Assembly (NCBI RefSeq): GCF_900101265.1
Contig: NZ_FMZS01000016.1
Coordinates: forward strand, 62,001-126,000
Direction: 5' to 3'
DNA from: Massilia sp. PDC64
GTDB taxonomy: Bacteria > Pseudomonadota > Gammaproteobacteria > Burkholderiales > Burkholderiaceae_D
Length of the DNA stretch: 64,000 nt
Shown here: piece by piece, positions 18,693 through 29,500 of the stretch
How the letters are laid out: each line of letters begins with the position of its first letter
Position numbering within the stretch: the first letter of the stretch is position 1
Position numbers and translations under genes: made by a program
The notes under the pieces: generated by a model
Seen by the model: the letters and a program-made list of their open reading frames with translations, nothing else
Told to the model about the DNA's origin: nothing
Databases searched by the model: none

Positions 18693-20998
18693 CCGCGAAT
18701 GTCGGCAGGTGCGAATTCACACGCGCGGTCGAGGCGCGCGATCAGGTCCGGCAGCGGCAACGGCCGGCAATACAGGTAGCCCTGCATGCACGGCCGTCCG
18801 TTCTCGGCGAGGAAGCGCGCCTGCGCCTCCGTCTCGATGCCTTCCGCGACGACGCGCAGGCCCAGGTGGTCGGCCATCGCGAGGATCGTCTGCACGATCG
18901 CGGTGCCGTTGGTGTCGTGCGGCGTGTCGCGCATGAAGCTCTTGTCGATCTTCAGTTCGTACAACGGCATCTTCTTCAGGTAGCCCAGGCTCGAATAGCC
19001 GGTGCCGAAATCGTCGATCGAGAAGCGGATGCCCAACGCGGCCAGTTCGCGCATCTTGGCCGTGATCATGTCGAAATCCTCGACGAGCAGGCCCTCCGTC
19101 ACCTCGAACACGAAGGCATGCGGCGCGACGCCCGATTCCGCGAACGCGGCGCGCACCTGCGCGACGAATTCCGGCTGGCGGAACTGGCGCGGGCTGACGT
19201 TGATCGACAGTTGCAGCGGATGGCCGGCCGCCTCCAATGCGCGGCGCGCCCGGCAGGCCTGGCGCAGCACCCACTGGCCCAGCGGGACGATCATGCCCGT
19301 CGTTTCCGCCACCGGGATAAAGACGTCGGGCGGGACGAACGTGCCGTCGGCGCGGCGCCAGCGCATCAGCATCTCCGCACCCACCGGCTGGCCCGCATGG
19401 TCGACCTGCAGCTGCAGGTGCATGGACAGTTCGCCGTTGTCGAGCGCTGCCGAGAGGTCGCGGCCCAGGGTCAGCTGGCGTTCGGCCGCGGCCAGCATCC
19501 GCGTCTCGAACACGGCCACGCCGTTGCGGCCGGCCGCCTTGGCGTGGTACATGGCAAGATCGGCGTCGCGCAGCAGGTCGGCCACGGACTGGCCGGGACG
19601 CGTCGGCAGCGCCACGCCGATGCTGGCCGTCGAATGGTAGCTCTGGTCGTCGATGACGACGTCTTCCGCGAGCGCGGCGCGGATCTTGTCCGACACGGAC
19701 AGCGCGGCGGCCGTCGCGGCGGCGGGATCGGTGCCCAGGCCGTCGAGCAGCACGACGAATTCGTCGCCGCCGAGGCGCGCCACGGTGTCGCCCTTGCGGA
19801 CCACGTGGCCCAGGTTCTTCGCCGTATGCTTGAGCAGCGCATCGCCCGTCGCGTGGCCGCGCGCGTCGTTCACGTGCTTGAAGTTGTCCAGGTCGATGTA
19901 CAGCACCGCGCCGAGTCCGCGGCCCGCGTTGGCCGAAGCCACCATCGCGTCCAGGCGCTCCGTCATCAGGCGACGGTTGGGCAGGCCGGTGAGGACGTCG
20001 TAATAGGCGAGGCGGTGGATCGCGTCGGCCGAGTGGCGGCGCTCCGTGATGTCGCGGCCGACGACGACCCAGTGGCTGATCCGGCCCGCGTCGTCCGTGA
20101 ACGGCATGAGTTCCATCTCCACCCAATAGGGATCGCCCGACTTGGTGTAGTTGACCAGTTCCGCCGTCGCCGGCTGGCCGTTGCGCATGGACTCCACGAT
20201 GCGTTCGACGACCTCCGGATCCGTGCCCGGCCCGTGCAGCACGCGCATGCTGCGGCCGACGATCTCGGCATCGCTATAGCCGGTGCGGCGCTGGAATGCT
20301 TCGTTGCTGAAGATGATCGGCTGGTCGCGGTCCGGCGTGTCGACGGCGCGCGCGATCAGCACCATGTCGTTCAGGCGCGCCAGCGCGGCCGACGTCAGGC
20401 GCAGTTCGGCATTCACCGCCTGCAGCGCATCCTTCCCGCTCTCCAGCGATTTCGCGAAGCCGCGCACCTCGTCCAGCGAACGCGACAACCCTTTGAGCAG
20501 CGTGCCGCACGTGAGGGTCAGGAGCGCGCCCACGCACGTGAAATTCAGCGCGACGAGGAGCGCGACGACGAGCGGGTCGTGGCCCATGTCGACCAGTGCG
20601 GCCTGGAAGTGGCCGATGCCGAGGATGAGGATGACGGCGCTGGCAGCGAGGGCCGCCAGCGCCGGTCCCGTGCCGAGCAAAATCGCGGCCATCACGGGCG
20701 GCGCCATCAGGTAGTTCTGGCTGACCGGCCCCACCTTCAGCATCAGGCAGATGGCCACCATGTAGATGATGGCAAGGAAGTTCAGGACGCGAAAGCGGTA
20801 TGGCAGGCGCTCCAGGCGCCACAGGACGAACAGCCAGGCCAGCGCGACGCTGTCCATCGCGGCTACGGTCCAGACGCCCTGGCGCAGTACGACGACCGCG
20901 CTCGGAATGGCCGCGATGGTGCCGAGGACAAGCACTATCGACAACAGGCGCGAGAAAATCCGCGCGCGCCATTGTGCGATGTCGTCAAACCCTAGCAT
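18689..20998 (-). CDS. Membrane PAS-GGDEF-EAL cyclic-di-GMP protein
   Basis: A 769-residue signalling protein. Residues about 15-170 hold five or six hydrophobic segments (a MASE-like sensor); a short coiled segment follows (175-205), then a PAS domain (about 210-320, IIFSNEAFQRRTGYS), a GGDEF domain with intact GGDEF at 410-414 and an RxxD inhibitory site (Arg401-Asp404), and an EAL domain. The EAL signature itself reads EML (542-544), but other catalytic parts are kept (NVSPRQF, EVTEG, IDDFGTGYSSLGYLK, LKIDKSF, VAEGIET), so both making and breaking of cyclic-di-GMP are possible. I start at 20998, ten bases after GAGG; an ATG at 21043 would add 15 residues. Confidence 0.9.
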   Translation of the reverse strand: MLGFDDIAQWRARIFSRLLSIVLVLGTIAAIPSAVVVLRQGVWTVAAMDSVALAWLFVLWRLERLPYRFRVLNFLAIIYMVAICLMLKVGPVSQNYLMAPPVMAAILLGTGPALAALAASAVILILGIGHFQAALVDMGHDPLVVALLVALNFTCVGALLTLTCGTLLKGLSRSLDEVRGFAKSLESGKDALQAVNAELRLTSAALARLNDMVLIARAVDTPDRDQPIIFSNEAFQRRTGYSDAEIVGRSMRVLHGPGTDPEVVERIVESMRNGQPATAELVNYTKSGDPYWVEMELMPFTDDAGRISHWVVVGRDITERRHSADAIHRLAYYDVLTGLPNRRLMTERLDAMVASANAGRGLGAVLYIDLDNFKHVNDARGHATGDALLKHTAKNLGHVVRKGDTVARLGGDEFVVLLDGLGTDPAAATAAALSVSDKIRAALAEDVVIDDQSYHSTASIGVALPTRPGQSVADLLRDADLAMYHAKAAGRNGVAVFETRMLAAAERQLTLGRDLSAALDNGELSMHLQLQVDHAGQPVGAEMLMRWRRADGTFVPPDVFIPVAETTGMIVPLGQWVLRQACRARRALEAAGHPLQLSINVSPRQFRQPEFVAQVRAAFAESGVAPHAFVFEVTEGLLVEDFDMITAKMRELAALGIRFSIDDFGTGYSSLGYLKKMPLYELKIDKSFMRDTPHDTNGTAIVQTILAMADHLGLRVVAEGIETEAQARFLAENGRPCMQGYLYCRPLPLPDLIARLDRACEFAPADIRG

Positions 20999-21136
20999 CA
21001 AACTGTATCCTCGCGGCGACCGGTGAGGTTCCGGTCCGGCCAATGTTCTCGTAAGGCAACATTGTACGGCCGAGGCCGGCTCCTGTCACGCCGGACACCA
21101 TCAGGTGTTGCGGGAGAGTGACTAACAGTTCAATAA

Positions 21137-24100
21137 CTACGGCCCGGTCTGCCCATTTACCCCCTGGCCGGACGCCCCGCCGCGGACGGCACGCAACACC
21201 ACGAGGCGTACGGGTTCCAGCGCATTGGCGGGAGCGCCGTCCGTCGTGACGGCGAGCGCGATCGTATTGTCGCCCTGCGGGTCGAGGATGCCCGGCGGGA
21301 TGACGAACACCCGCTGCGGCCCCACGTGCGCGATGAATTGCCCCACGTTCCAGCCGTTGACGAAGATGAGCGCGCGGTTCTCGCGCCCGGAGCGGGGACT
21401 GTCGACGTCGCCGAACGCGAGGCCCAGCTGCACGTCGTGCCCGCGCGGCACGTCCAGCTTCACCTGCGTGCGCAGCCAATACGTACCGGGCGCCGGCGGC
21501 GCGTCGCCCGGCCGCGCCCGCGACCACCCCTGCCCCGACGCGCCGGGCAGGTGCCAGCCCGCGCGCTCGCCGTACAGGCCACCGTCGTTGAACGGCCCGC
21601 GCATGCGGTCGGCGATGTCCTCGCCGCCCCGGTTGCCCTGGATGCGCCAGCGGATCGGCACGGCGAAGCGGCGTCCCCCTTTGGATGTGAGCGACGCCGC
21701 GATCAGGCCTCGTGCCTCGCGGTGGGCGTCGTCCGCCATCAGGTCCCAGTTGTGCGAATTGTTGCGCACCATGACGGCCACGACGTGCGGCCCCGGCGCC
21801 AGCTTGCCGAGGTCGAAGCGGACGGTGTCCGTCGTCTCCGGGAACGAGCGGCCCGTGTCCAGTTCGTGCTGGCCGAGGAAGCGCCCGTCGATCCACGCCT
21901 GCAGCATGCCCGCGCCGCCGCCGCCGTAGAACAATTCCAGCCTGTTCGCGGCCGAGGCTCCCGCGTCGAAGCGGCCGCGGTACCACACGTCGCCGTGATG
22001 GAAGCCGTAGTCGCTCATCGCGAGCGTGGGCTGGCCGCGCTCCGGCAACGTCCACGTCTGCGCCGCCGACGGGCGGTTGTCCGCCAGCACCCATTCGCGG
22101 TCGTCGAAGCCGGGTTGCGCCTCGGGGCTGTCCATGCGCCGCATCCACGCCAGCTTGCCGAGGTCCGGCACGGCAACGGGCGCCGGGCCGGCGAGCGGCG
22201 CGACGCTGCGCAGGCTGCCGTCCGGCTGGCGTGCCAGCCGCAACGCCGTGCCGTTGAACGATACCTCCGCGATCTCCGGCCCCCAGATCTCGAGCGGACT
22301 GGCGGCCGCCGTATCGCCCGTCAGGTGCAGCCGGCCACCGTCGATGCGGGCGGACCGCACGAGCGCCGGCGTCAGTTCGAGGACGCGACCGGCCGGCGTC
22401 TCCTGGGTCCAGAAGCGCTGCGACGTGCCCTCGTCCGCGATCAGCAGCAGCAGCGGCGCACGCCCGCCGCCCGTGACGCGCACGCGCGCCAGGCCCGTAT
22501 GCGCATACGCGAGCTTCAGATCGCCGCGCGCCGCGTCGAACGTCGTGCGCACGTCGCCCGCCAAGACCTCCACGTTGGGCGCGGATGCGTAGCGCAGCAC
22601 GGTCTCGCCCTGTTCGCCGTCGCGGCCGTGCAGCAGCACGACGTCGCGCGGGCCGTCGCGGAACTGCGCCTGCAGTTCGGACGTGGAGTACACGAGGTGC
22701 TGGCGCTCCATGGCGTAGTCGGCCAGCAGCATCTTCGCGTCCTGGCCATTCAAGCGCGACGCAATCGTGTACGTGCCGTCGCGCGTGGCGAGTTCGAACG
22801 AGAACGCATCGTCGGTCAGCAGGTCGGACGGACCGTGCACGGCGAACAGCACGTGCGCGCCCAGTTCCGTGTTGACGTTGTGGTACAGCCGCACGCGCGG
22901 GTTCGTCGTGCGGATCTCCGGTCCCTTGTCCATGCGCGCAAGCGCCGGGCCGGCGGCCTGCACGAACATGCCCTGCTGCTTCAGGGCGAGCGCCTTCGGA
23001 CGCAGGCCGCGGTCTTCCGCGATCGGGGCGCCGTAGTCGTACGAGGTGTACACGATGGGCCCCGGCAGCCAGCCCCACGACGTGCCGCCGAACGCCATGT
23101 AGATATTGTGGAGCGTGATGCGGTTGATGAGGTTCGTGCCGTAGAACACGCGCTGGTAACCCTTGCCCTGGCGTTCGGCCGTGCAGGCGTAGGTACCGTT
23201 CGAACCCCAGTAGTCGAACCAGCCCGCACCGATCTCCGCCACGAAGCCGGGGGTGCCGGGGGAGCTGAGCGCGCCCGCCTTCGGTCCGGGCGCCGCGTAG
23301 ATGCCCCAGTCCGGCGCCTTGTTCGGACCGGCCGGACTCGCATGGACGTCGCAGGCCCCGCCCGGATAGCCGTCGAACGCGTACAGGTCCGTCGGTCCCG
23401 GATTGGCCCACGGCGCCGTGGAGTCTTTCGGTGTCCAGTCGGGCAGCCGGCCCGCCGCGTTGTGAAACAACGGCACCGTGATGCCGTCCGCGCGCGCCTT
23501 CGCGGCCACGTGCGCCATCTGGCGTGCGTGCTTCGGCTCCACCTTGCCCAGCTCATTCTCGATCTGGTAGGCGATAACGGTGCCGCCGCCCGTCGTCACC
23601 TGGTGGCGCGCGATGATCGCGTCGATCTGCGTCATCCATTCGTCGACGGCGGCGAGATAGGCCGGGTCGTCCGTGCGCGCCTCCGCACGGTTGCGCAGCA
23701 TCCAGCCGGGGAAGCCGCCGCCCGAGAGCTCCGCATTGACGTACGGTCCCATGCGCGCAATGACGTACATGCCTTCTTCTTCCGCGATCTCGAGGGCCCG
23801 TTCCACGTTGCGGATGCCGGAAAAGTCGTAGACGCCCGGCGCCGGCGAGTGATAGGCCCAGTCGAAGTAGAACGAGACACCGTTGAACCCCAGCGCCTTC
23901 ATTTTCTGGATCACGTCGCGCCACTGCGCGGGGTCCGGCAGGCGGAACGGGTGAATCTCGCCCGACCACACGACGACCCGCCTGCCGCCGACCGTCAGCG
24001 AATACGGATCCCAGCCGACCTGCTGCGGCGCGCCGCGCGGACGTACGGCGTCCGTGACATCCCGTGCCCGTTCGGCCAGCATGTCCGGTGCCGCGACGCC

Positions 24101-24922
24101 GGCGGCAACGCCGGCCAGCGGGCGCTTGTCCGTCCACGTAGTCATCCCGTCGCGGCTGTCGGCCTGCCACGCGTGGCCCGCCGCGTCGGAGAAGACGGCG
24201 CGCCAGTAGCCGTCCGGCCGGCGCGCGAGGCCGACACCCGGTGCGGTCCGGCCGAGCGCGTCGAAGGTGCGTTCCACCGCCCATGGCCCGGCCAGGTCGC
24301 GGGACCGCGCCAGTTCCAGGATCCCGTCGGCGCGCCGCCGGGCGAGCGCCACGTAGCCGTCGCCGTCCTGCACGATGGCCGCATCTTCGTGCCTGTCCTG
24401 CAGGCCCGTCAATGCAAGCGGCGCGGACGCGGCGTCCGGCTCGACCAGCACGGGTCCGCGCGCCAGCGCCACGACCAGTTTCGGGCTGCCGTCGCGCGCC
24501 CGCACCCAGCGCGGCGCACGCACGGGGCCCGGCATGGCCAGGGTGCGGACGAACGTCCAGTGTTTCAGGTCGGTCGACTGCGCGAAGCCGATCTCGTTGC
24601 CGGCACCTGCCACGTACGCGACGCGGTACTGGCCGTCATGGCGCACGAGCGCCGGCTCGCGCAGCATGCCGCGCGGCGGTGCATACGCTTCCGACGCCTG
24701 CGTGACGAAGGTCGTGCCGTCGTCCGAGCGGAAGATGCTCAGGCGATCCGGCAGGCCCGGCGCGACGGCAGCCATCAGCCAGGTGGTGTCGGCTTGATGC
24801 GCCCGGTCTCCCGCACGGGCCGCCGTGTCGGACGCCTGCGGGATGCCCAGCTCCTGCGCCAGCGCGGGCGCGAACATGACGACGGCAGCGGCCAGCGCCG
24901 CGAACAGACGACGGCCGCTCAT
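21137..24922 (-). CDS. GH35 beta-galactosidase with N-terminal beta-propeller
   Basis: A 1261-residue secreted enzyme (signal peptide ending PALAQ). Residues about 40-285 look like a five-bladed propeller of the GH43/GH32/GH117 kind (LSIFRSDDGTTF, REPALVRHDGQYRVAYV, FAQSTDLKHW, EDAAIVQDGDGYVAL, RRPDGYWRAVF). From about 300 a GH35 TIM barrel follows with VVVWSGEIHPFRL, acid/base Glu457 in QIENE and nucleophile Glu563 in FVAEIGAGWFDYWG, then several beta-sandwich domains including a jelly roll near the C-terminus. GH35 removes terminal galactose, here probably from galactan side chains of RG-I. The ATG overlaps the GH28 stop (24919-24922), so both are coupled. The propeller is not part of ordinary GH35 proteins. 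Confidence 0.9.
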   Translation of the reverse strand: MSGRRLFAALAAAVVMFAPALAQELGIPQASDTAARAGDRAHQADTTWLMAAVAPGLPDRLSIFRSDDGTTFVTQASEAYAPPRGMLREPALVRHDGQYRVAYVAGAGNEIGFAQSTDLKHWTFVRTLAMPGPVRAPRWVRARDGSPKLVVALARGPVLVEPDAASAPLALTGLQDRHEDAAIVQDGDGYVALARRRADGILELARSRDLAGPWAVERTFDALGRTAPGVGLARRPDGYWRAVFSDAAGHAWQADSRDGMTTWTDKRPLAGVAAGVAAPDMLAERARDVTDAVRPRGAPQQVGWDPYSLTVGGRRVVVWSGEIHPFRLPDPAQWRDVIQKMKALGFNGVSFYFDWAYHSPAPGVYDFSGIRNVERALEIAEEEGMYVIARMGPYVNAELSGGGFPGWMLRNRAEARTDDPAYLAAVDEWMTQIDAIIARHQVTTGGGTVIAYQIENELGKVEPKHARQMAHVAAKARADGITVPLFHNAAGRLPDWTPKDSTAPWANPGPTDLYAFDGYPGGACDVHASPAGPNKAPDWGIYAAPGPKAGALSSPGTPGFVAEIGAGWFDYWGSNGTYACTAERQGKGYQRVFYGTNLINRITLHNIYMAFGGTSWGWLPGPIVYTSYDYGAPIAEDRGLRPKALALKQQGMFVQAAGPALARMDKGPEIRTTNPRVRLYHNVNTELGAHVLFAVHGPSDLLTDDAFSFELATRDGTYTIASRLNGQDAKMLLADYAMERQHLVYSTSELQAQFRDGPRDVVLLHGRDGEQGETVLRYASAPNVEVLAGDVRTTFDAARGDLKLAYAHTGLARVRVTGGGRAPLLLLIADEGTSQRFWTQETPAGRVLELTPALVRSARIDGGRLHLTGDTAAASPLEIWGPEIAEVSFNGTALRLARQPDGSLRSVAPLAGPAPVAVPDLGKLAWMRRMDSPEAQPGFDDREWVLADNRPSAAQTWTLPERGQPTLAMSDYGFHHGDVWYRGRFDAGASAANRLELFYGGGGAGMLQAWIDGRFLGQHELDTGRSFPETTDTVRFDLGKLAPGPHVVAVMVRNNSHNWDLMADDAHREARGLIAASLTSKGGRRFAVPIRWRIQGNRGGEDIADRMRGPFNDGGLYGERAGWHLPGASGQGWSRARPGDAPPAPGTYWLRTQVKLDVPRGHDVQLGLAFGDVDSPRSGRENRALIFVNGWNVGQFIAHVGPQRVFVIPPGILDPQGDNTIALAVTTDGAPANALEPVRLVVLRAVRGGASGQGVNGQTGP

Positions 24923-26343
24923 GCCCGCACATCCGCACGGTTGTCGAAGCCAACCACGTGCTCGGTCACGACGGGCGTCCCGCGTACCGTGCGCACGGCC
25001 ACGTCGCGCAGGCGCACGTCGCGCACGGGGAGCTCCGCTTCCCCCTTGACGAGGCAAAGGAAGCCCGCATCCTCCACGCGGATGCCGGCCACGTGCAGGC
25101 CCTCGATCGGCGTCAGGCGCCGCTCGAGCGTGGGCACGAGCGTCTTCCACTGGTACAGCACGTCCGTCTCCACCGCGAGCACGCCGCCCTTGATGCGGGT
25201 GGCGCTCACGTTCGTCATGTGGATGTTGCGCACGTAGCCGCCGCGGCGTTCGTTGGTCTTCACGTACAGCAGGTTGTTGATGGTGCTGGGGACGGAGGAA
25301 TCCGCATGGTCGAAGTGGCAGTCGTCGACGAAGACGTTTTCCACGCCGCCCGACAGCTCGCTGCCGATGGCCATCAGCTGGTGGCCGTTCCTGATGCGGC
25401 AGCGGCGCATGACGATGTTGCGGGCCGGGACGCCGATGCGCCACGCGTCGCGGTCGCGCCCGGACTTCACCGAGACGGCGTCGTCGCCCTGGTCGAACGT
25501 GCACTGGTCGATCAGCACGTTCTGGCTCATCTCCGGGTCCACGCCGTCGTTGTTGTGGCCGTGCGCGACGATGTCGACCCCACGGATCACGACGTCGCGG
25601 CACAGGTACGGATGCAGCACCCAGAACGGACTGTCGACGATATGGATGTCCTCGACGAGGACGTGGCGGCAGCGGTTGAACTGGACGAAGTGCGGGCGCA
25701 GGTTGGCCTGGCCCGCCGTCATGTCGCGCCGCTCGACCGGCACGCCGTCGCGGCAGGCCATGTTGTACAGGGCGACCAGCGCATCCATGTGCGCCTTCGG
25801 CCGCGCATACCACTGCTTCCACACGTCGAGCCGTGCGCGCAAGGTGCCGCGCCCGGTAAGCGCCACGTTCTCGCAGTCGTAGGCGTAGACGAGCGGCGAG
25901 TAGTTCATGCATTCCAGGCCCTCCCAGCTCGTGGGCACGGCCGGCAGGTAGTCGCGCGGGTCCGGCGAAAAGAGGAGTGTCGCGCCCTCTTCCACGTGCA
26001 GCGCCACATGGCTCTTCAGGTGGATGAGTCCCGTCGGCCACGTCCCCGGCGGCACGACCACGACACCGCCGCCAGCCCCGTGCGCCGCGGCGATGGCGCG
26101 CGCAAGCGCGGCGCCGGTCGCGGCCTGGTCGCCGCGGGTGGCTCCGTACGTCACGATGTCGAAGCGGGGCGCGCCCGAGAAATCGGGCACGGCGATGGCC
26201 GGCATGGCGAACGGCGCGTCCACGCGGACCTCGGACCGGGGCAGCATGCCGGCGGTCTTCGGCATGAAGGCCTGGCAGCCGGCCAGCACGGGCATGGCAA
26301 CGCCGGCGCGCAGCAACGCGCGCCGTGAGAGGGAACTGGGCAC
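24919..26343 (-). CDS. GH28 polygalacturonase / rhamnogalacturonan hydrolase family
   Basis: A 474-residue right-handed beta-helix protein. I start at a GTG (26343) because AGGAGA lies six bases upstream and the product then opens with a twin-arginine-like signal SRRALLRAG ending near VLAGC, which could also be a lipobox. The GH28 catalytic set is visible: HNNDGVD (Asp266), QGDDAVSVKSG (Asp287-Asp288), His321 in NGHQ and RIK in SATRIKGG. The usual GHG is GHQ here, as in several bacterial exo-acting members. GH28 enzymes hydrolyse polygalacturonate, xylogalacturonan or the RG-I backbone; which one is not evident. It is coupled to the GH35 gene and divergent from a TonB receptor gene. Confidence 0.88.
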   Translation of the reverse strand: MPSSLSRRALLRAGVAMPVLAGCQAFMPKTAGMLPRSEVRVDAPFAMPAIAVPDFSGAPRFDIVTYGATRGDQAATGAALARAIAAAHGAGGGVVVVPPGTWPTGLIHLKSHVALHVEEGATLLFSPDPRDYLPAVPTSWEGLECMNYSPLVYAYDCENVALTGRGTLRARLDVWKQWYARPKAHMDALVALYNMACRDGVPVERRDMTAGQANLRPHFVQFNRCRHVLVEDIHIVDSPFWVLHPYLCRDVVIRGVDIVAHGHNNDGVDPEMSQNVLIDQCTFDQGDDAVSVKSGRDRDAWRIGVPARNIVMRRCRIRNGHQLMAIGSELSGGVENVFVDDCHFDHADSSVPSTINNLLYVKTNERRGGYVRNIHMTNVSATRIKGGVLAVETDVLYQWKTLVPTLERRLTPIEGLHVAGIRVEDAGFLCLVKGEAELPVRDVRLRDVAVRTVRGTPVVTEHVVGFDNRADVRA

Positions 26344-26378
26344 TGAACGTCTCCTTTGATTGTGCACCGCGCACACGG

Positions 26379-26437
26379 TGAGCGCATATTGTGCCGCCTG
26401 CGCGGGCACCGTTGTCGATTCGCCATGCAAGCGCTCA
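26379..26437. promoter_or_regulatory. TGAGCGC / GCGCTCA half-sites upstream of TonB receptor
   Basis: TGAGCGC (26379-26385) and GCGCTCA (26431-26437) form a perfect seven-base inverted repeat with a 45-base spacer in the 214-bp gap between the GH28 gene and the first TonB receptor gene. The same TGAGCG core appears four times upstream of the second receptor gene. The rest of the gap shows no gene. Confidence 0.4.
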
Positions 26438-26557
26438 ACAACGTGATTATTACCGCGATCGGACCGGAAGGACGGTTCGCGGCGCGGTGCTTGGCGCTAC
26501 CATGCCCCCGTCAATATGACCGCACGAGTCATCGATAACGACATGGAGACTACAACG

Positions 26558-29500
26558 ATGCGTTTCACCGCAACCCCTCGGAACATTCATCCCCTTTCAT
26601 CCCGTAGCCGCATCAGCGTCGGCGTCCTGGCCATGCTTGCGTCGCTGCACGCGCACGGCCAGGAGACGGCCGCCGCAGCCGATGCGGCCCCCGTCGCCAC
26701 GACCAGCGCGGACGGCAAGTCGCCCGACAGCGTCGTCGTCGTGACGGGCTTTCGCGCAAGCCTGAACAGCGCCCTGAACACGAAGAAGAACAGCGACGGC
26801 ATCATCGACGTGATCAAGGCGGAGGACATCGCCAAGTTCCCCGATGCGAACCTCGCGGAATCGCTGCAGCGCGTGCCCGGTGTGGCGCTCGCGCGCGGCG
26901 ACGGCGGCGAAGGCAAGCAGATCACCGTGCGCGGCCTGAACGCAGGTTTTACGCGCGTGCGCATCAACGGGATCGAGGGCGTGGCGGCGACGGGTGCATC
27001 GGACATCAACGGCAGCACGAACCGGGGCCGCGGCTTCGACTTTTCCGTGTTCGCCTCGGAGCTGTTCAACAGCCTCGAAGTGCGCAAGACGTCGGAGGCG
27101 GACATCGAGGAAGGCTCGCTGGGCGCGACCGTCGACCTGCGCACGGCGCGGCCGTTCGACTTCAAGGGCCGCACGTTCAGCCTCGGCGGCCAGGAGAGCC
27201 ACAACTCTCTGACGGGCAAGACGCAGCCGCGCGTGACGGCGCTGCTGTCGGACCGGTGGGACACCGGCTACGGCAAGGTGGGCGCCCTGCTGTCCGCCGC
27301 GTATTCGAAACGGCGCGCGACGGAGGAAGGCTACGAGGCCGTGGAACTGCTCAGCGCGAGCAATGACGGCGGCTTCTGCTCGCCCGTCGGCGTGTCGCCG
27401 CAGGTCCCGGGCAACGACGCCGTCAAGGGCAGCACGGCAACGATGTGCGGCACCGGACTGCCGCGCACCACCGACCCGACCGCATACAACACCGTCATGG
27501 GCCGCAAGGACAACTACGGCGGCACGGTTGCCAATCCGGCCGCCGGCTCGGGCGCGTTCGCGCCGCGCATCCCGCGCTACCGCCGCTCGCAAACGGATTA
27601 CGAGCGCACCGGCATCACCAACTCGTACCAGTGGCGCAATGCGGACAGCGAGCTGAATCTGGACCTCATGTACGGGAAGTTCGCCAACAAGCGCTACGAC
27701 AACTACATCGAGGCGATCTCGTTCGGCCGCAACCTGGGCTCGAACGGCAAGCCGCAGACGTCGATCCTGGACGCGCACTTCGACCAGAACGGCAGCTGGG
27801 ACTACGGCAAGTTCAACGGCGTGGACGTGCGCACGGAGGGCCTGCTCGACGTGTACACGACGAAGTTCCGCCAGCACGTGCTGTCCGGCAGCCACAAGTT
27901 CAGCGACACCGTGAAAGCCGACTTCATGGCCGGTAACTCGAACTCGAACCTAAACGAACCGATGCGCGCCACCGTGCAATTCGACGCGCCGAACGTGAAC
28001 GGCTTCTCGTGGGACTTCCGCAACAACCGCAACGTCCCGGCGCTCAACTTCGGCATGGACGTGAGCAATCCCGCCAACTTCCAGTTCGCCCCGCAGGACG
28101 CCGCCGGCAACGTGCGCGGCATGTTCGTGGGCCGCTACCTGGACACGACGAACAAGCTGCAGACCCAGGCCGCCAACGTGCACTGGGAGATCAACGATCA
28201 CGTGACGAGCCACTTCGGCATCTCGGCCCGCAAGAACATCTGGACCAACTACGAGATCGGCAACAGCGCCAACGCCGTGAACCTGCCGGCGGGCGTGACG
28301 ATGGCCGACATCTCGCGCCAGATCAGCGGCTTCGGCTCCGGCCTGGGCGGCACGGGCGTGCCGTCGTCGTGGGCCGCGGTGGACCTGCAGAAGTTCCTCG
28401 GCGTCGTCAACACGGAATGCCATTGCGACGCCGTGCCGGGATCGCAGTACAACTACCTCGCCCAGACGAACCGCCGCGTGGAAGAAAAGATCAATGCACT
28501 GTACGGCATGGTCGACTTCAATTACGACCTGTTCGGCGTGACGTGGCGCGGCAACGCGGGCGTGCGCGGCGCGGAGACGACGGCCACGTCGATGGCGATG
28601 ATCAACGTGCAGGGCCAGCTGCAGCCGAACACCGGCACGAAGAAATACCGCGACTGGCTGCCCGCCTTCAACCTGACGGCGCAGCTGCCGAAGGATGTGT
28701 TCCTGCGCTTCTCGGCCGGCAAGACGCTGTCGCGGCCCGAGTACACGGACCTCGCGCCGAACGCCACCGTCTCGCCGATCGCGCAATCCGTCTCGATCGG
28801 CAACCCGAACCTGGACCCGATCCGCGCCAACACGTACGACCTGCAGGCCGAGTGGTATTACGCGAAGAACGCGATGGTCTCGCTCGGGCACTTCCGCAAG
28901 GATATCAAGAGCTTCATCCAGAGCGTCAACGAGCGCGTGCCCTACAACACGCTGGGTCTCCCGAACGAACTCCTGATCCTGAACGGCTGCTCGCTGACGG
29001 GCGCGCCGATCTGCCAGACCCTGCCCACGACGGAAGTGAACGTGAGCCGCAAGGTCAACACGGCCGGCGGTCCGCTGAAGGGCTGGGAATTCAACCTGCA
29101 GGCGCCGTTCAGCTTCCTGCCCGGCTTCTGGAGCAATTTCGGCCTGCTCGCGAACGCGACGCGCGTGAAGTCGCGCATCACGTACATCACGCGCGTGGAC
29201 AATCCGGCGACGCCGCAGAACGAGCAACTGACCCAGGTGGCGGACTTCACGGGCCTGTCGCCGCGCACCCACAACCTGACCCTGTACTACGAGGATGCGA
29301 AGTTCAGTGCGCGCGTATCGGCGGCGCATCGCTCCAGCTATATCAACGCCGTGCTGGGCGACGTGGCGGGCCACGACTACACGATGGTCGACGGCTCCAC
29401 CAACATCGACATGAGCATCTCGTACAACATCACGCCGCAACTGCGCGTGTCGCTGGAAGGCCAGAACCTGAACGACACGCCGCTGCGCTACGGCCGCGAC

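Noticed and set aside
24923..26374. Upstream extension of the GH35 frame to 1745 codons
   Set aside because: The extra part lies out of frame over the GH28 gene on the same strand and is Arg-rich noise; the ATG at 24922 gives a clear signal peptide.
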